A program made the position numbers and the translations under genes. From a virus: a stretch of DNA of 26,896 bases. Positions 6,427 through 16,469 of the stretch are shown piece by piece. The stretch lies in the IMG/VR virus record IMGVR_UViG_3300007734_000531, positions 1-26,896 of that record; one strand, written 5' to 3'. A model generated the notes under the pieces. It made no database searches. It was not told the origin of the DNA and saw nothing but the letters and a program-made list of their open reading frames with translations. The number at the start of each line of letters is the position of its first letter. Within the stretch, counting starts at the first letter, position 1.

Positions 6427-8202
6427 ATGACAACTCACCACACAGCACAAGGTTTAGCATCCCTAGGTAGACATGGCGACACAATGCTCGTCCATATGAG
6501 TCCGCACGAAGTTGCTGGCTTAAACTATTTAGCCAAAAAACAAGGTACTAAACTTACTATTAACCCAGATACAGGCCTTCCTGAAGCGTTTAGTTTAGGT
6601 GGATTATTTGGTTCTATTTTACCTATGTTCGCTGGAGCTATGTTCCCAGGTGCTGGTTTTGCTATGCAACCTTTATTAGCTGGTGCTTTAACGGGCGGCG
6701 TTCTTGCTAAAGTTCAAGGTAAAGATCCATTAATGGGCGGTCTTATGGGCGGATTAGGTGGTATAAGCGGATCTAATTTAGCACAAGGTTTAGGTGGTGC
6801 TGCCTCAAATGTCGCAGCGGGCGGAAGTACCCCTTATAGTTTAGCAGGTGGATATGTAGATCCTTCTACTGTAGGCGCTATGGTAGGACCTCAAGCACCG
6901 GGTGCAACTTTAGCTAATACAGGTCTGCAGTCAAGTCAATCTATGATGATGAGCCCTGTTGTTAGAAACGCTGTACAAGCTACACAACAAGCAGGTGGAA
7001 TTCTTCCTAATACAGGTTCTTTTTTAGATAAAGAACTTACAGCGTTATCTAACGCAGGTAGAGGTGCAGGTAATCTTGTGACAGGTCAACCAGGTGCATG
7101 GGAAGGATTTAAAAATGCATTTATTGATCCTAAAACTGGAGCTGGCGCATTAACTAATACTCAAGCTGCTTTAAAAATCGGTATGCCAGTAGGTGGCGCA
7201 TTATTAGGCGGTTTAGAACCTTCTGATATTTATGGCGAACCTATGAAACCTAGCGATAAAGATAGATACGATCCGTATTCAAGATTAAATTTAGGTAATG
7301 ATACAGGCCTTCGATTAGTTGCTGAAGGTGGTTATATTAATAGCAAAGATTATGCATTGGGTGGCACAGTCACTACAGGCGGCTTAAAAGACTTATATGC
7401 TACAACGGATTCACCTACTAACCCACAATTAAGTCGTGATGGTTATGGCGTAGGTAGATTAGAAAATTTAGCTAGACAACAAGCAATGACTCAAGCTCAA
7501 ACTACAGGTTATGCAATGGGTGGCCCAGTAAGTTTTGCTGATGGTGGTGATGCTATGAAATTAACAGACGAGATTACACCTGTTGATCAAGGTATGGGAC
7601 TTAGTTCATTAATGCCTCCAGCAACTACACCTCCAGCTCCAGGTCAAGCAATGCCTACTGGTCAAGTACAAAATGCAGCACAAGCCTTATCAGGACAAGC
7701 TAGTTCAGAAGGTAGTATCATTGCACAAGTTGCAAACAATTTAAGAACTGATCCTAACTACGCACCTAAAAATCCTATTGAAGCTTCGATTGTTAAACAA
7801 CTTAAAGGCAACGATCAAACTCAACAAGGTCAAGGTTTAGGTTCATTAGGTGCACAACCTTCACAACCAATGGCACCAACTTTTAATCCTTCCGTAGCTA
7901 TGGGTCCTACTTATTACGCTGGTATAAATGCACCTAGAGGTATGGCACAAGGCGGCTACTTAAATGGTGATGGTGATGGTATGTCAGATTCAATACCTGC
8001 TACAATAGAAGGTAAACAACCAGCTCGTTTAGCCGATGGTGAATTTGTGATTCCAGCAGATGTGGTTAGTCATTTAGGTAATGGCTCATCTAAAGCTGGA
8101 TCAAAAAGATTATATGCAATGTTAGATAAAGTAAGACATGCGCGCACAGGAAATAAAAAACAAGGTAAAGAAATTAAACCTGAAAAATACATGCCTGCAT
8201 GA
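6427..8202 (+). CDS. Putative internal virion / tail-associated protein, Gly-rich
   Basis: A 591-residue protein preceded by a TAAGGA ribosome site. Three parts are visible. The N-terminal domain (GDTMLVHMSPHEVAGLNYLAKKQGTKL, then INPDTGLPEAFSLGG) is a conserved opening in aquatic podophages. Next is a long Gly/Ala/Met hydrophobic stretch (about residues 58-135) with glycine-zipper-like repeats (PLMGGLMGGLGG). Short elements of the form YAMGGPVSFADGGD and AQGGYLNGDGDG follow, leading to a conserved C-terminal block (ARLADGEFVIPADVVSHLGN) and a basic tail. I know this arrangement from virion proteins encoded before ejection proteins; its function is not established. The glycine-zipper segment could insert into membranes during DNA delivery. 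ATGA overlap with the next gene. Confidence 0.6.
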   Translation: MTTHHTAQGLASLGRHGDTMLVHMSPHEVAGLNYLAKKQGTKLTINPDTGLPEAFSLGGLFGSILPMFAGAMFPGAGFAMQPLLAGALTGGVLAKVQGKDPLMGGLMGGLGGISGSNLAQGLGGAASNVAAGGSTPYSLAGGYVDPSTVGAMVGPQAPGATLANTGLQSSQSMMMSPVVRNAVQATQQAGGILPNTGSFLDKELTALSNAGRGAGNLVTGQPGAWEGFKNAFIDPKTGAGALTNTQAALKIGMPVGGALLGGLEPSDIYGEPMKPSDKDRYDPYSRLNLGNDTGLRLVAEGGYINSKDYALGGTVTTGGLKDLYATTDSPTNPQLSRDGYGVGRLENLARQQAMTQAQTTGYAMGGPVSFADGGDAMKLTDEITPVDQGMGLSSLMPPATTPPAPGQAMPTGQVQNAAQALSGQASSEGSIIAQVANNLRTDPNYAPKNPIEASIVKQLKGNDQTQQGQGLGSLGAQPSQPMAPTFNPSVAMGPTYYAGINAPRGMAQGGYLNGDGDGMSDSIPATIEGKQPARLADGEFVIPADVVSHLGNGSSKAGSKRLYAMLDKVRHARTGNKKQGKEIKPEKYMPA

Positions 8203-8612
8203 TTAAAGTAGAATTAGTAGCGCCTGATTATGTATATCAGGTTTGGGACGATGTCAAAGATTATTTAGATGCCTCCATCAAAACTGGAACAGGCACATGC
8301 ACATTAGACCAATTAAAATTATTATTAGCAAAAAATTATCAGACTCTTATAGTGGGAGTTAATGAGCACAATATAATTAAAGGGGCTATGACGGTTGAGA
8401 TTATTAACTACCCTAATGCTCGTACATTATTTATTACAGCACTTGGTGGTATTGGTGTAGTATCAGAAGAAATTTGGAAGCAAGTAGAAGACTGGGCAAG
8501 ATTACAAGGTGTTACAAAAATAAGTGCATGGTGTGAAGAAGCTCAAGCAAGGTTATACAAACAAAAAGCAGGTTTCAATACTATTAGATTTGTTGTGGAG
8601 AAAGATTTATGA
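8199..8612 (+). CDS. GNAT-like acetyltransferase-fold phage protein
   Basis: A 137-residue protein. Its pattern fits a small GNAT fold: a central strand (TLIVGVNEHNIIKGAMTVEI), then a strand with TLFITALGG, a helix (EEIWKQVEDWARLQGVTKISAW) and the typical ending ARLYKQKAGFN. The usual acetyl-CoA loop (Q/RxxGxG/A) is not obvious, so catalysis is uncertain. Its place among virion genes, overlapping both neighbours by ATGA, is typical of GNAT-like proteins in aquatic podophages; in those the substrate is unknown and a structural or processing role is possible. Confidence 0.6.
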   Translation: MIKVELVAPDYVYQVWDDVKDYLDASIKTGTGTCTLDQLKLLLAKNYQTLIVGVNEHNIIKGAMTVEIINYPNARTLFITALGGIGVVSEEIWKQVEDWARLQGVTKISAWCEEAQARLYKQKAGFNTIRFVVEKDL

Positions 8613-9712
8613 AATTATTTAATTTGTTTAATTGGGTTACTAACCTAGTAGAAGCATTTACATTCTATGGTTCAGGTGGTGGATCAGGTGGAGGCTCACA
8701 AACTTCTACTTCTTATTCTACTAACTTACCTGAATATGCTAAGCCATACTATGAAGAGCTTTTAAAACAAACTGGTAAAGCAGTCTATACCACAGGCCCT
8801 ACAGGTGAGGTTACTGGTGTTAAGGGTATGCCTACTTATACAGGCGAAAGAGTAGCAGGATTTACTCCAGAACAATTAAAAGTTCAGTCTGATGTAGCAG
8901 CTATGACAAGACCAGGTGGTTTTGGTGCAGCAACGTCAGGACTTAGTACAGGTCAAACTATGGGGTTCGGCGCAGGTGCTGCTGGATTAGGTCAAGCATT
9001 TGGATATACACCTACAGCTATATCTGGCGGTACATTTACACCAGGTGCTGCTGCGTATTATTCTTCTCCATATCAAACTGCCGTTACAGATATCGCAGTG
9101 CGCGAAGCTGAAAAACAAAGAGACTTAGCTAAATCTGCCGGTGCATTAGGTGCTATCGGTCGTGGTACATTTGGTGGTGCACGTCAAGCTTTATTACAAG
9201 CTGAACAAGGTAGAAACGCTGCACAACAAATAGGAGATATTAGAGCTAAAGGTGCGGAACAAGGTTATTTAAATGCTCAACAACAATTCCAAGCTGACCA
9301 AGCTAGAAGAATGCAAGCAGAGCAACTTAATCAACAAGCACAACAATATGCTGCAGGTCTTGGTAAAGACATTGGTCTTGCAGGACTTACTACAGGTATT
9401 GAGGCTTCTGCTAAACAAGCAGCTGCAGCTGCAGCACAACAAACTGCTGATCTAGAAAGATTAAAAGCACAAGCAGCTACCGGTGCTGAAAAACAAGCTT
9501 ACGAACAAAAAATTGCTGATCTTAAATATCAAACCTTTATGGATCAACAGAACTATCAAAAACAACAACTTGAATATCTCAGTAATATTCTCCGTGGTAA
9601 TGCAGCAGCTCTTGGTTCTACTCAAGTGCAATACACCCCTGCACCTTCTACTGTTTCGCAAATCGGTGGTTTAGGCTTAGCTGGACTTGGTTTAATGAAA
9701 GCTTTAGGTTAA
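8609..9712 (+). CDS. Putative internal virion (ejection) protein, Ala/Gln-rich
   Basis: A 367-residue protein. After a hydrophobic start (residues 1-21) and a Gly/Ser linker comes a conserved block (LPEYAKPYYEELLKQTGKA, and GERVAGFTPEQLKVQSDVA). Residues 160-325 form a long helix very rich in Ala and Gln (from about AVREAEKQRDLAKSAGALGA to QKQQLEYLSNIL). Low-complexity helical proteins of this kind, encoded in a set of three or four just before a giant virion protein, are the usual ejection proteins of short-tailed phages (functional counterparts of T7 gp14/gp15 or P22 gp7/gp20). No homology to those can be read directly. It ends with a short hydrophobic Gly-Leu segment. Confidence 0.55.
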   Translation: MKLFNLFNWVTNLVEAFTFYGSGGGSGGGSQTSTSYSTNLPEYAKPYYEELLKQTGKAVYTTGPTGEVTGVKGMPTYTGERVAGFTPEQLKVQSDVAAMTRPGGFGAATSGLSTGQTMGFGAGAAGLGQAFGYTPTAISGGTFTPGAAAYYSSPYQTAVTDIAVREAEKQRDLAKSAGALGAIGRGTFGGARQALLQAEQGRNAAQQIGDIRAKGAEQGYLNAQQQFQADQARRMQAEQLNQQAQQYAAGLGKDIGLAGLTTGIEASAKQAAAAAAQQTADLERLKAQAATGAEKQAYEQKIADLKYQTFMDQQNYQKQQLEYLSNILRGNAAALGSTQVQYTPAPSTVSQIGGLGLAGLGLMKALG

Positions 9713-9721
9713 GGATAACAT

Positions 9722-11242
9722 ATGAACATTGTTAAATTACAAAACGAATTAAAGAACGTTCCAGACCAAGCACTGATTGGTTATGTTCAAAATCCTACGG
9801 GTCAAGTGCCTAGTTATCTAGCCCTATCAGAATTACAACGCAGAAAAGAAATGCGTGAAAAATATCAAGCGGCTCAACCAGATAAAACAACGGTAGCTGA
9901 AGATTTAGCAGCGCCACAATCACAACCACAAGGTATTGCAGCAATACAACAACCTGCACAAGCTCCCGTAGCAGAACCAGGTGTAGCTGGTCTTCCTGTG
10001 CCTGACCAAATGTTTAGTGGTAAAGGCATGGCAGCTGGTGGCATCGTAGCGTTTGATGACGGTGGCTACGTTAATCCTGGTTTAATAGGTGGCCCCACAC
10101 AAGAATCATTACCATGGTACTCTGGTATTAACGAGTTTTTAAATAGAAATTTTGATTGGTCTGCAACAAATAGAGCGGCTAGAGAAAAAGGTATTGGTAC
10201 TGAAGTAACTAATCCGTTTATTTCTGGTATGCCTAGAACAGACATTATGCAAGAGTATTTAGATATTAGACAAAAAGTAAATACAGGTAAAGGCACTTAC
10301 CAAGATATTGAACGCATGAAACAAATTGAAGGACAAGGTGTACCTGCAGCTACTACTCCTGGTGGTGGCGGTTATATACCTGGCCAAAAAACTCAAGCCG
10401 ATATCCAAGCAGACATTGATAAGCAAAGACAATTAGCTAAAGATAAAGAAAAAGCTATTAAAGATATTTATGCTCCCAAAGGTGGTGCTGCTAAAGAAAG
10501 CGTTAAGAGCCTAGCTGACTATGCAAAAGAATTTAGAGACGTAGTAGGTGAAGATCCTATGAAAGCTAAACTCATGGAAAGAATGGATAAGATGGACACC
10601 GCTGCAGCTGAACAAGCTAGACAAGCGCCTTGGATGGCACTAGCTCAAGCAGGCTTTGGTATGGCAGCAGGTAAATCTCCATTTGCATTACAAAATATTG
10701 CGGCAGGCGCGCTAGAAGGTGTTAAATCTTATGGTGATGCTAAAGATAAAATGAATGCGCTAGAAGAAAAACGATTCGCATTAGTAAATGATATGGCTAA
10801 AGCACAACGTGCTGAACAGCTTGCGATTGCATCTAAAGGTGCTGATAGTCGTGATGCTCAACTTGCTCGTGAACAACAAGAAAGACTTAACGACAAGAAG
10901 ATGGCCAACGATATGCAAATTCATTTACTTGACAACATGTATAACTTAAAAGAAAAAGAAATTGCTGCGGCTGCTAAAGATCAACCTGATGCTACAGCAA
11001 GAGCTACTAAGATTTGGCCTTTAGTTCCTGAACAACAAGAATACAAAGATAAGATGAAAGCGCTTGTCAATAAATTAGGGGACGAAGCTCCAACACCGGG
11101 TACTAAAAATCACAATCTCTATCTTGAAGGTAGAAGAGCTATTGAAAACGAAGTCTATAATAATCTAATTAGAAGACCTGGTATGGGCACCACTGGCGCT
11201 ACATATAATTATGTGCCAGGCAAAGGAATAATGCCACTCTAA
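9722..11242 (+). CDS. Putative internal virion protein
   Basis: A 506-residue protein starting behind AAGGAT. The N-terminal domain (LKNVPDQALIGYVQNPTG, then SYLALSELQRRKEMREKYQ) is a conserved opening in podophage virion proteins. A Pro/Gln/Ala linker follows (about residues 55-100), then AAGGIVAFDDGGYVNPG, an element shaped like those in the protein at 6427. The C-terminal half is charged helix (about 225-430) with a short Ala-rich hydrophobic stretch near 300-330 (APWMALAQAGFGMAAGKSPF) that could contact membrane. It lies between the Ala/Gln-rich protein and the giant protein, so an ejection or scaffold-like role is inferred. The next gene starts one base after its stop. Confidence 0.55.
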   Translation: MNIVKLQNELKNVPDQALIGYVQNPTGQVPSYLALSELQRRKEMREKYQAAQPDKTTVAEDLAAPQSQPQGIAAIQQPAQAPVAEPGVAGLPVPDQMFSGKGMAAGGIVAFDDGGYVNPGLIGGPTQESLPWYSGINEFLNRNFDWSATNRAAREKGIGTEVTNPFISGMPRTDIMQEYLDIRQKVNTGKGTYQDIERMKQIEGQGVPAATTPGGGGYIPGQKTQADIQADIDKQRQLAKDKEKAIKDIYAPKGGAAKESVKSLADYAKEFRDVVGEDPMKAKLMERMDKMDTAAAEQARQAPWMALAQAGFGMAAGKSPFALQNIAAGALEGVKSYGDAKDKMNALEEKRFALVNDMAKAQRAEQLAIASKGADSRDAQLAREQQERLNDKKMANDMQIHLLDNMYNLKEKEIAAAAKDQPDATARATKIWPLVPEQQEYKDKMKALVNKLGDEAPTPGTKNHNLYLEGRRAIENEVYNNLIRRPGMGTTGATYNYVPGKGIMPL

Positions 11243-11243
11243 A

Positions 11244-14200
11244 ATGCCAAGCGTAAACGTACCAGGCTTTGGAGTTGTAAACTTTCCGGATAACATGTCC
11301 GAACAAGATATCAACGCAGCTATTGAAAATGATATCCCAGCCTTTAGACAAAAAAGAGACCAAGAACTTAGACCTGATTTATCATTCGGTGAAGCTGCTA
11401 AGCGCGCTGTTATACGTGGTGGTAAACAAGTAAGCACAGCATTCGGTGATATTATCCCAGCTATTGGTGCAAGTGCATTAGGTTTTGAAGACTATGCTAA
11501 ACGCCAAATGGAAGAGGCTGCGGCAACGCAAGAAGAAATTCAAAATAGATTTGCTCCTGAAGTCCAATCCTATAAAGAAGTAACCGGTCCTATGTCTGCG
11601 TTAAAGTATGGCGTAGAAACTATCGGTGAACAAATTCCTAATTTAGCAACAGCATTAGTACCAGGCGGTGTCGGTGCTATGCTAGGTCGTCGTGCTGCCA
11701 TAGGTGCGGCTGAAGCTGCAGGACTTGGTACAAAAGAAGCTGCTGAATTATTAGCAAGTCGTCAAGCACTTGGTCAAAACTTAGGTATCTATTTAGGTTC
11801 ATATTCTCAAAACGCCCCTGAAGTATTTCAAAACATATATGACACCTCTGGTCAATTAGAACCTGCTGCGGCTTTATTATTTAGTTCTATTAGTGCTGGA
11901 TTAGATTCTGCATTTCCTGCAGCGATCATGAATAAATTAACTAAGCCTGCTAAGATTGGCTTGGTTGAAAAGGTATTAGAAAAGTCTGGCATGGAGCCTA
12001 GTTTACTTCGTAAAATTACAGCAGCTATTCCTGAATCTGCAGCGTTAGAAGGTTTAACTGAAGGTGCTCAAGAAGCCATTAGTTTAAAAGCAGAAAACTT
12101 TATTAACAAGAACGCTGGGTTATTTAACTCAGAAGGCTGGAATCGCATACTAGAATCTAGTATACGTGGTGCAATAGCTGGTGGTGCATTTGGTACTACT
12201 ACTGCTATCCCAGAAAGACTAAGTGAAAGAGCTCAAGCACAAGCGCAACCTTTACCAACCCCTGAACCTACACCTGAATCTGATATAGTAGGAATTAAAC
12301 GAGAACCTGCTGTGCAGGAGACGAGGACACAAGATGGACTTCCAATCACCAGAACTGGAGAAGTTGACACCACAAGAGTTGGAGAAACTCTTCAAGTACC
12401 TGGACGATCCACTGAACCAGGACTTCCCGCAGGAACTACAGAAGATATCGGAGCTGGAGCTCCTGGGGTTACAACTGATGTTACAGAACCTACAAGACGA
12501 GAAGCGGCACAGCCAAGTGCATTAAATAATGTAGGGAAATCAGGAACTATTTATAATCTTGATACTATACCTGAAGGACGTGTATCTTTCGGAGCATTTA
12601 GATCTATTGAAACTTCACCTATTGCACAAGACAAAGAATTATTTAGGCAGCTAAGTGTTCGTGAGTTTGATAATCTATTAATGGATAATGAGCGAAATCA
12701 AGTTCGAAGTGCAGATTATTACGAATCGTTTGTAACTGATAATAAAGACTTAGCTTTAGGCCAAGACAAAAATAAAAACGGTATTCAAGTTACATTTAGA
12801 CCTAATACTTTAAGTGGTCAAGAGAATATTAAGCCTGGTACTGAAGGCGCTTTAGGAGAAATAGTAGGACGAGAATTTAAAACAAACGCTATAGCTCCAA
12901 GAGCTATTCAATCATTTACCCTGCCTAAAAATGAACTTAAAAATATAGATGGAATTTTACAAAGAAAAATTAAAGAGCATTTTGATGCAGTTAAAAATGA
13001 AGATGGGTCATACACATTTAATCGCAGAATAGAAGCAGCACCTAAAACTGAAATACAAGAAGCTAGACAACCCACTCCACAAGAAATAACAACTGCTGAA
13101 CCTACCGCACAAATACCAACCACGCAAGAAACCGCGCAGACTATTACTGATACTTTGAAAAAAGAATTTGGTAATAACATATTAACTGCTCAGAAACGTG
13201 GTTTATTAAACATCGTTGACTCAGTAGACCAATTACCTGCTGAAATACAATCTAGTATCCAACCGAACGCAGTTGGTGCTTACTCAAAAGGCAAGTCTTA
13301 TATTATAGCTAACCGCATGACTGCGGAGAATGCTAGACGTACCTTGTTACACGAAGTTGGAGAACATCATGGGCTCGAAGGTATGCTTGGTAAATCCATG
13401 TATAAACAAGTGCTACGCCAAGTTAACCAATTAAACAAAATGGACCCGGTTGTAACAGAGGCTCACGATCATGTGACTAATTTATATCCTGAATTAAAAC
13501 CTGGTTCAGAAGCTTATTTAAGAGAAGTGCTTGCACGAATTGGTGAAACCTCGCCTGAGAATAGCATTTGGCGTCGAGTGGTGGGTGCTGTAAAGAATTT
13601 CTTAATTAAGATGGGTCTATACAACCCTAACAAATTTACTACTGCAGATCTACAAGATATGATTCTGCATTCCTTGCGTACTTCGTTAAAAGGGGCTGCG
13701 CCAGCAGCGGGAGCCGTAGGTGTGCCTGCAGTTCAAATGGCTAAAGCTGGTCCTACTACTACAGTTGATCCACAAAATTCTAAAGGAGTTCTGGACTCTG
13801 TAGGTAATACAATTAAGAGCACACCAATATATAACTCTCGATTGGCACAAGATGTAAGAAATGTTTATTCTACAATCCCAGATAAACTTAGAGCGATAGG
13901 TCTTTCATTCTTATCATTACCTCAACAAGCAGATTTATTTGGTAGAGAACTCCCTGCGTTAAATGATCTATTAGATATTATTAATAAACGTGCGGGTGCA
14001 TTACAACAATATAGACAAATTGTAGATGACAAAGTATTTAAAGGTTTTAACCTTCTTAAAAACTATCCTAAGCCTGTAGTAGATAAGTTTAATGATGTTG
14101 CACATAAATTAACAGCACTTCGTATCGATCCTAGAAAAGGCAAAGATGAACAAGAAAACTGGAATGATCAGTTAATAGCGGCATGGAATAATTTAGATAA

Positions 14201-16454
14201 GCCTTTACGTGATCTAGCGTATGAGTATTCAGATGCTTTCGGCAAATCTAGAGAGACTATGATTAAACAAGTAGAACTCTTTGCAGGTAAATCTATTGCG
14301 GATCAATTAAGAGCAAGGTTTGAACAAGAAAAGATTTCATTTTACTTACCATTAAGACGTAAAGGTAACTATAGATTAGCTTATTTTGATAAAGATGGTG
14401 AGCGCGTTGTAGTTCATAAAGAAACTCCAGCTGAACTTGCTATCGCAGTTAAAGAAGCACAGAAAGCTGAAGGCCAAGATATAACAACTAGCCTGCTTAC
14501 AAGAGAATTAAACTATAAAGATACACCTCCATTAGGCTTCGTAAAAGGCATTATTGATTTATTAGATCAAAATATAGATGCAGATATTAATGATCCTGAC
14601 TCTGTAGCAGCTAAAGAAAGTTTAATTAATGAAGTCTATAAGACTTACTTAGATACATTCCCTGATGAATCCTTACGTCAACAAATGCGTACTCGTCAAG
14701 GTATTGAGGGTTACATTAAAGATGTTGTAGGTGGATATGCAGACGTAGGTTCTAAATTAGCACATCAAGTTTCTAATCTTGAATACAAACCATTATTAGA
14801 TAAAGCTATGGCAGACGTTAAAAAGAACGAAGCTGATTTTAGATTAACTCATCCAGACTTAAAAGATAATATTCCTGTAACTCAAGTTGTTCAAAACTTA
14901 ATTGATCAAAGAAAATTCCTTGACAACCCTGTAGCTGACAGTATCTCTTCAAGAGCTAGCTGGTTTAGTTATATGTGGCATATTGCAGGCAACGTATCTT
15001 CTGCTGTAGTCAACTTAACTCAAGTTCCTATGGTAGTACTTCCTATGCTCGGCGGTAAATATGGCTGGAGTAAAGCAAGTGCTATGTTAAAAGAAGCGTA
15101 CTCACAATATACCAAAGGTGGGTTAGATGTTAACCGTAAGTTCTTACCTGATTTTACTTTCGGTGCTAATTTAAAACCTGGTGATAAATACTATAACTTG
15201 TACCATAACGCTGTAAGTCGTTCTGCTATTCGTCGTAGTGTGGGCTATGAACTTACAGAAATGAGACGTAGAACTACTGAAGAATTTACAGGTACTAGAG
15301 CTAAAGTCGAAACTGGCCTAGGTTGGATATTCCAAAACTCTGAAAGAATGAATAGAGAAGTCACGCTAATCGCTGCATTTAACTTAGCTAAAGAAAGTGG
15401 TTTATCCGAACAAGCTGCAATTGACGAAGCTATTGACATGACCACTCGTACGCACTCTCATGCATTATCAGAAGCTGGTCCACGTATGTTCCAAAACGGT
15501 CTTGGCAAGGTTGCATTTACGTTTAAGTCTTTTGCTCAAGCACAGATTTATAACATGGCTCGCTTATTCTATCTAGCATTTAAAGGTGAAAAACCTGAAG
15601 TACGCAAACTTGCACAAAAACAATTGACTGGTATTTTAGGCATGACCTACGCATTCTCTGGACTTCAAGGCTTACCAACTTACGGCGCGGCTAATATGTT
15701 TGCGTCTACGGTTGCAGCTATGTTTGGTGATGACGATGAGCCATTTGACTTTGATGAAGCGGTTCGAACCGCGGTTGGTGATATCGGCTACAAAGGTCCA
15801 CTCAATGCGTTAACGAATATCGATATAGCATCGAGAACAGGTTTCAATGGTATGGTATGGCACGATGACCCAAGACGTTTAGCAGAGGTTGGTTTTGCTC
15901 CATACTTTATAGAACACTTCTTTGGCCCATCTTATCAAGCTTTATTTGTGAATCCAGGCCGAGCAATTACACTTATGAAAGAAGGACAAGTATACAGAGG
16001 TCTTGAAACTGTTACTCCATCTTTTGTACGTAATCCTATGAAAGCTTTCCGCTTCGCTACTGAAGGTGCTACAACAACTAACGGCGCACCTATCGTTGAC
16101 GATGTAAGTGCATATAGTGCATTCATGCAAATCTTCGGATTCACTAATGCTGAGTTATCAGAAGCTTATGCAAGAGCTGGATCTATGAAGAAAGCAGAAC
16201 AAAAAATTACTGCAAGACGTACAGCGTTATTAGATCTACACTTTTTGGCTAAGTCTAATGGTGACGATGACATGTTAGCTGAAATTAAAGATAAGATTGC
16301 AGGGTACAATGAGTCATACCCAAGTAACAAAATCTCTCCCGATACTTTAGCTAGATCCTATCGTGGTCATATGGAACGAATTAAAAACTCTGTTGACGGC
16401 GTATATCTCAATAAAAAACTTAAAAATCAAATCATCGAAGAATACGGCGACTAG
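11244..16454 (+). CDS. Giant polyvalent internal virion protein with HExxxH metal site
   Basis: At 1736 residues this is the largest gene. Residues 1-31 (VPGFGVVNFPDNMSEQDINA) are a common start of such virion proteins. Residues 100-330 are Ala/Gly-rich helix with several hydrophobic stretches. A Pro/Thr/Gly linker (about 330-430) leads to a globular domain (about 433-600) that I cannot name. Residues 690-815 hold LLHEVGEHHG with H703, E704 and H708, and E761 in YLREVLARIGE. This is an HExxxH...E arrangement seen in phage polyvalent proteins and suggests a metallopeptidase-like domain. The C-terminal half, including a hydrophobic segment near 1248-1272, is long helix. Such proteins are packaged and ejected with DNA; peptidoglycan or host-protein cleavage is possible but unproven. 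Confidence 0.65.
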   Translation: MPSVNVPGFGVVNFPDNMSEQDINAAIENDIPAFRQKRDQELRPDLSFGEAAKRAVIRGGKQVSTAFGDIIPAIGASALGFEDYAKRQMEEAAATQEEIQNRFAPEVQSYKEVTGPMSALKYGVETIGEQIPNLATALVPGGVGAMLGRRAAIGAAEAAGLGTKEAAELLASRQALGQNLGIYLGSYSQNAPEVFQNIYDTSGQLEPAAALLFSSISAGLDSAFPAAIMNKLTKPAKIGLVEKVLEKSGMEPSLLRKITAAIPESAALEGLTEGAQEAISLKAENFINKNAGLFNSEGWNRILESSIRGAIAGGAFGTTTAIPERLSERAQAQAQPLPTPEPTPESDIVGIKREPAVQETRTQDGLPITRTGEVDTTRVGETLQVPGRSTEPGLPAGTTEDIGAGAPGVTTDVTEPTRREAAQPSALNNVGKSGTIYNLDTIPEGRVSFGAFRSIETSPIAQDKELFRQLSVREFDNLLMDNERNQVRSADYYESFVTDNKDLALGQDKNKNGIQVTFRPNTLSGQENIKPGTEGALGEIVGREFKTNAIAPRAIQSFTLPKNELKNIDGILQRKIKEHFDAVKNEDGSYTFNRRIEAAPKTEIQEARQPTPQEITTAEPTAQIPTTQETAQTITDTLKKEFGNNILTAQKRGLLNIVDSVDQLPAEIQSSIQPNAVGAYSKGKSYIIANRMTAENARRTLLHEVGEHHGLEGMLGKSMYKQVLRQVNQLNKMDPVVTEAHDHVTNLYPELKPGSEAYLREVLARIGETSPENSIWRRVVGAVKNFLIKMGLYNPNKFTTADLQDMILHSLRTSLKGAAPAAGAVGVPAVQMAKAGPTTTVDPQNSKGVLDSVGNTIKSTPIYNSRLAQDVRNVYSTIPDKLRAIGLSFLSLPQQADLFGRELPALNDLLDIINKRAGALQQYRQIVDDKVFKGFNLLKNYPKPVVDKFNDVAHKLTALRIDPRKGKDEQENWNDQLIAAWNNLDKPLRDLAYEYSDAFGKSRETMIKQVELFAGKSIADQLRARFEQEKISFYLPLRRKGNYRLAYFDKDGERVVVHKETPAELAIAVKEAQKAEGQDITTSLLTRELNYKDTPPLGFVKGIIDLLDQNIDADINDPDSVAAKESLINEVYKTYLDTFPDESLRQQMRTRQGIEGYIKDVVGGYADVGSKLAHQVSNLEYKPLLDKAMADVKKNEADFRLTHPDLKDNIPVTQVVQNLIDQRKFLDNPVADSISSRASWFSYMWHIAGNVSSAVVNLTQVPMVVLPMLGGKYGWSKASAMLKEAYSQYTKGGLDVNRKFLPDFTFGANLKPGDKYYNLYHNAVSRSAIRRSVGYELTEMRRRTTEEFTGTRAKVETGLGWIFQNSERMNREVTLIAAFNLAKESGLSEQAAIDEAIDMTTRTHSHALSEAGPRMFQNGLGKVAFTFKSFAQAQIYNMARLFYLAFKGEKPEVRKLAQKQLTGILGMTYAFSGLQGLPTYGAANMFASTVAAMFGDDDEPFDFDEAVRTAVGDIGYKGPLNALTNIDIASRTGFNGMVWHDDPRRLAEVGFAPYFIEHFFGPSYQALFVNPGRAITLMKEGQVYRGLETVTPSFVRNPMKAFRFATEGATTTNGAPIVDDVSAYSAFMQIFGFTNAELSEAYARAGSMKKAEQKITARRTALLDLHFLAKSNGDDDMLAEIKDKIAGYNESYPSNKISPDTLARSYRGHMERIKNSVDGVYLNKKLKNQIIEEYGD

Positions 16455-16469
16455 TTATTTTATTCGCCA
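16445..16469. other. Weak hairpin at the convergence of the two gene blocks
   Basis: GGCGA at 16446-16450 pairs with TCGCC at 16464-16468 around a 13-base AT-rich loop that contains both opposing stop codons. In the minus-strand RNA one more G-U pair is possible. Neither strand has a T run right after the stem, so this is not a good rho-independent terminator. It is the only stem I see at the junction. Confidence 0.2.

Noticed and set aside
9273-9674. Several open frames of about 60 codons on both strands inside the Ala/Gln-rich virion gene.
   Set aside because: They are products of repeated CAA/GCA codons; peptides are Asn/Leu/Lys-rich without domain features, and the real gene covers them fully.
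12334-12525. A 63-codon alternate frame inside the giant gene reading as a Leu/Glu-rich helix (MDFQSPELEKL...).
   Set aside because: It lies over the Pro/Thr/Gly linker of the giant protein, where biased codons in one frame naturally give Leu/Glu/Gln-rich codons in another. There is no ribosome site and no sign that it is a separate gene.
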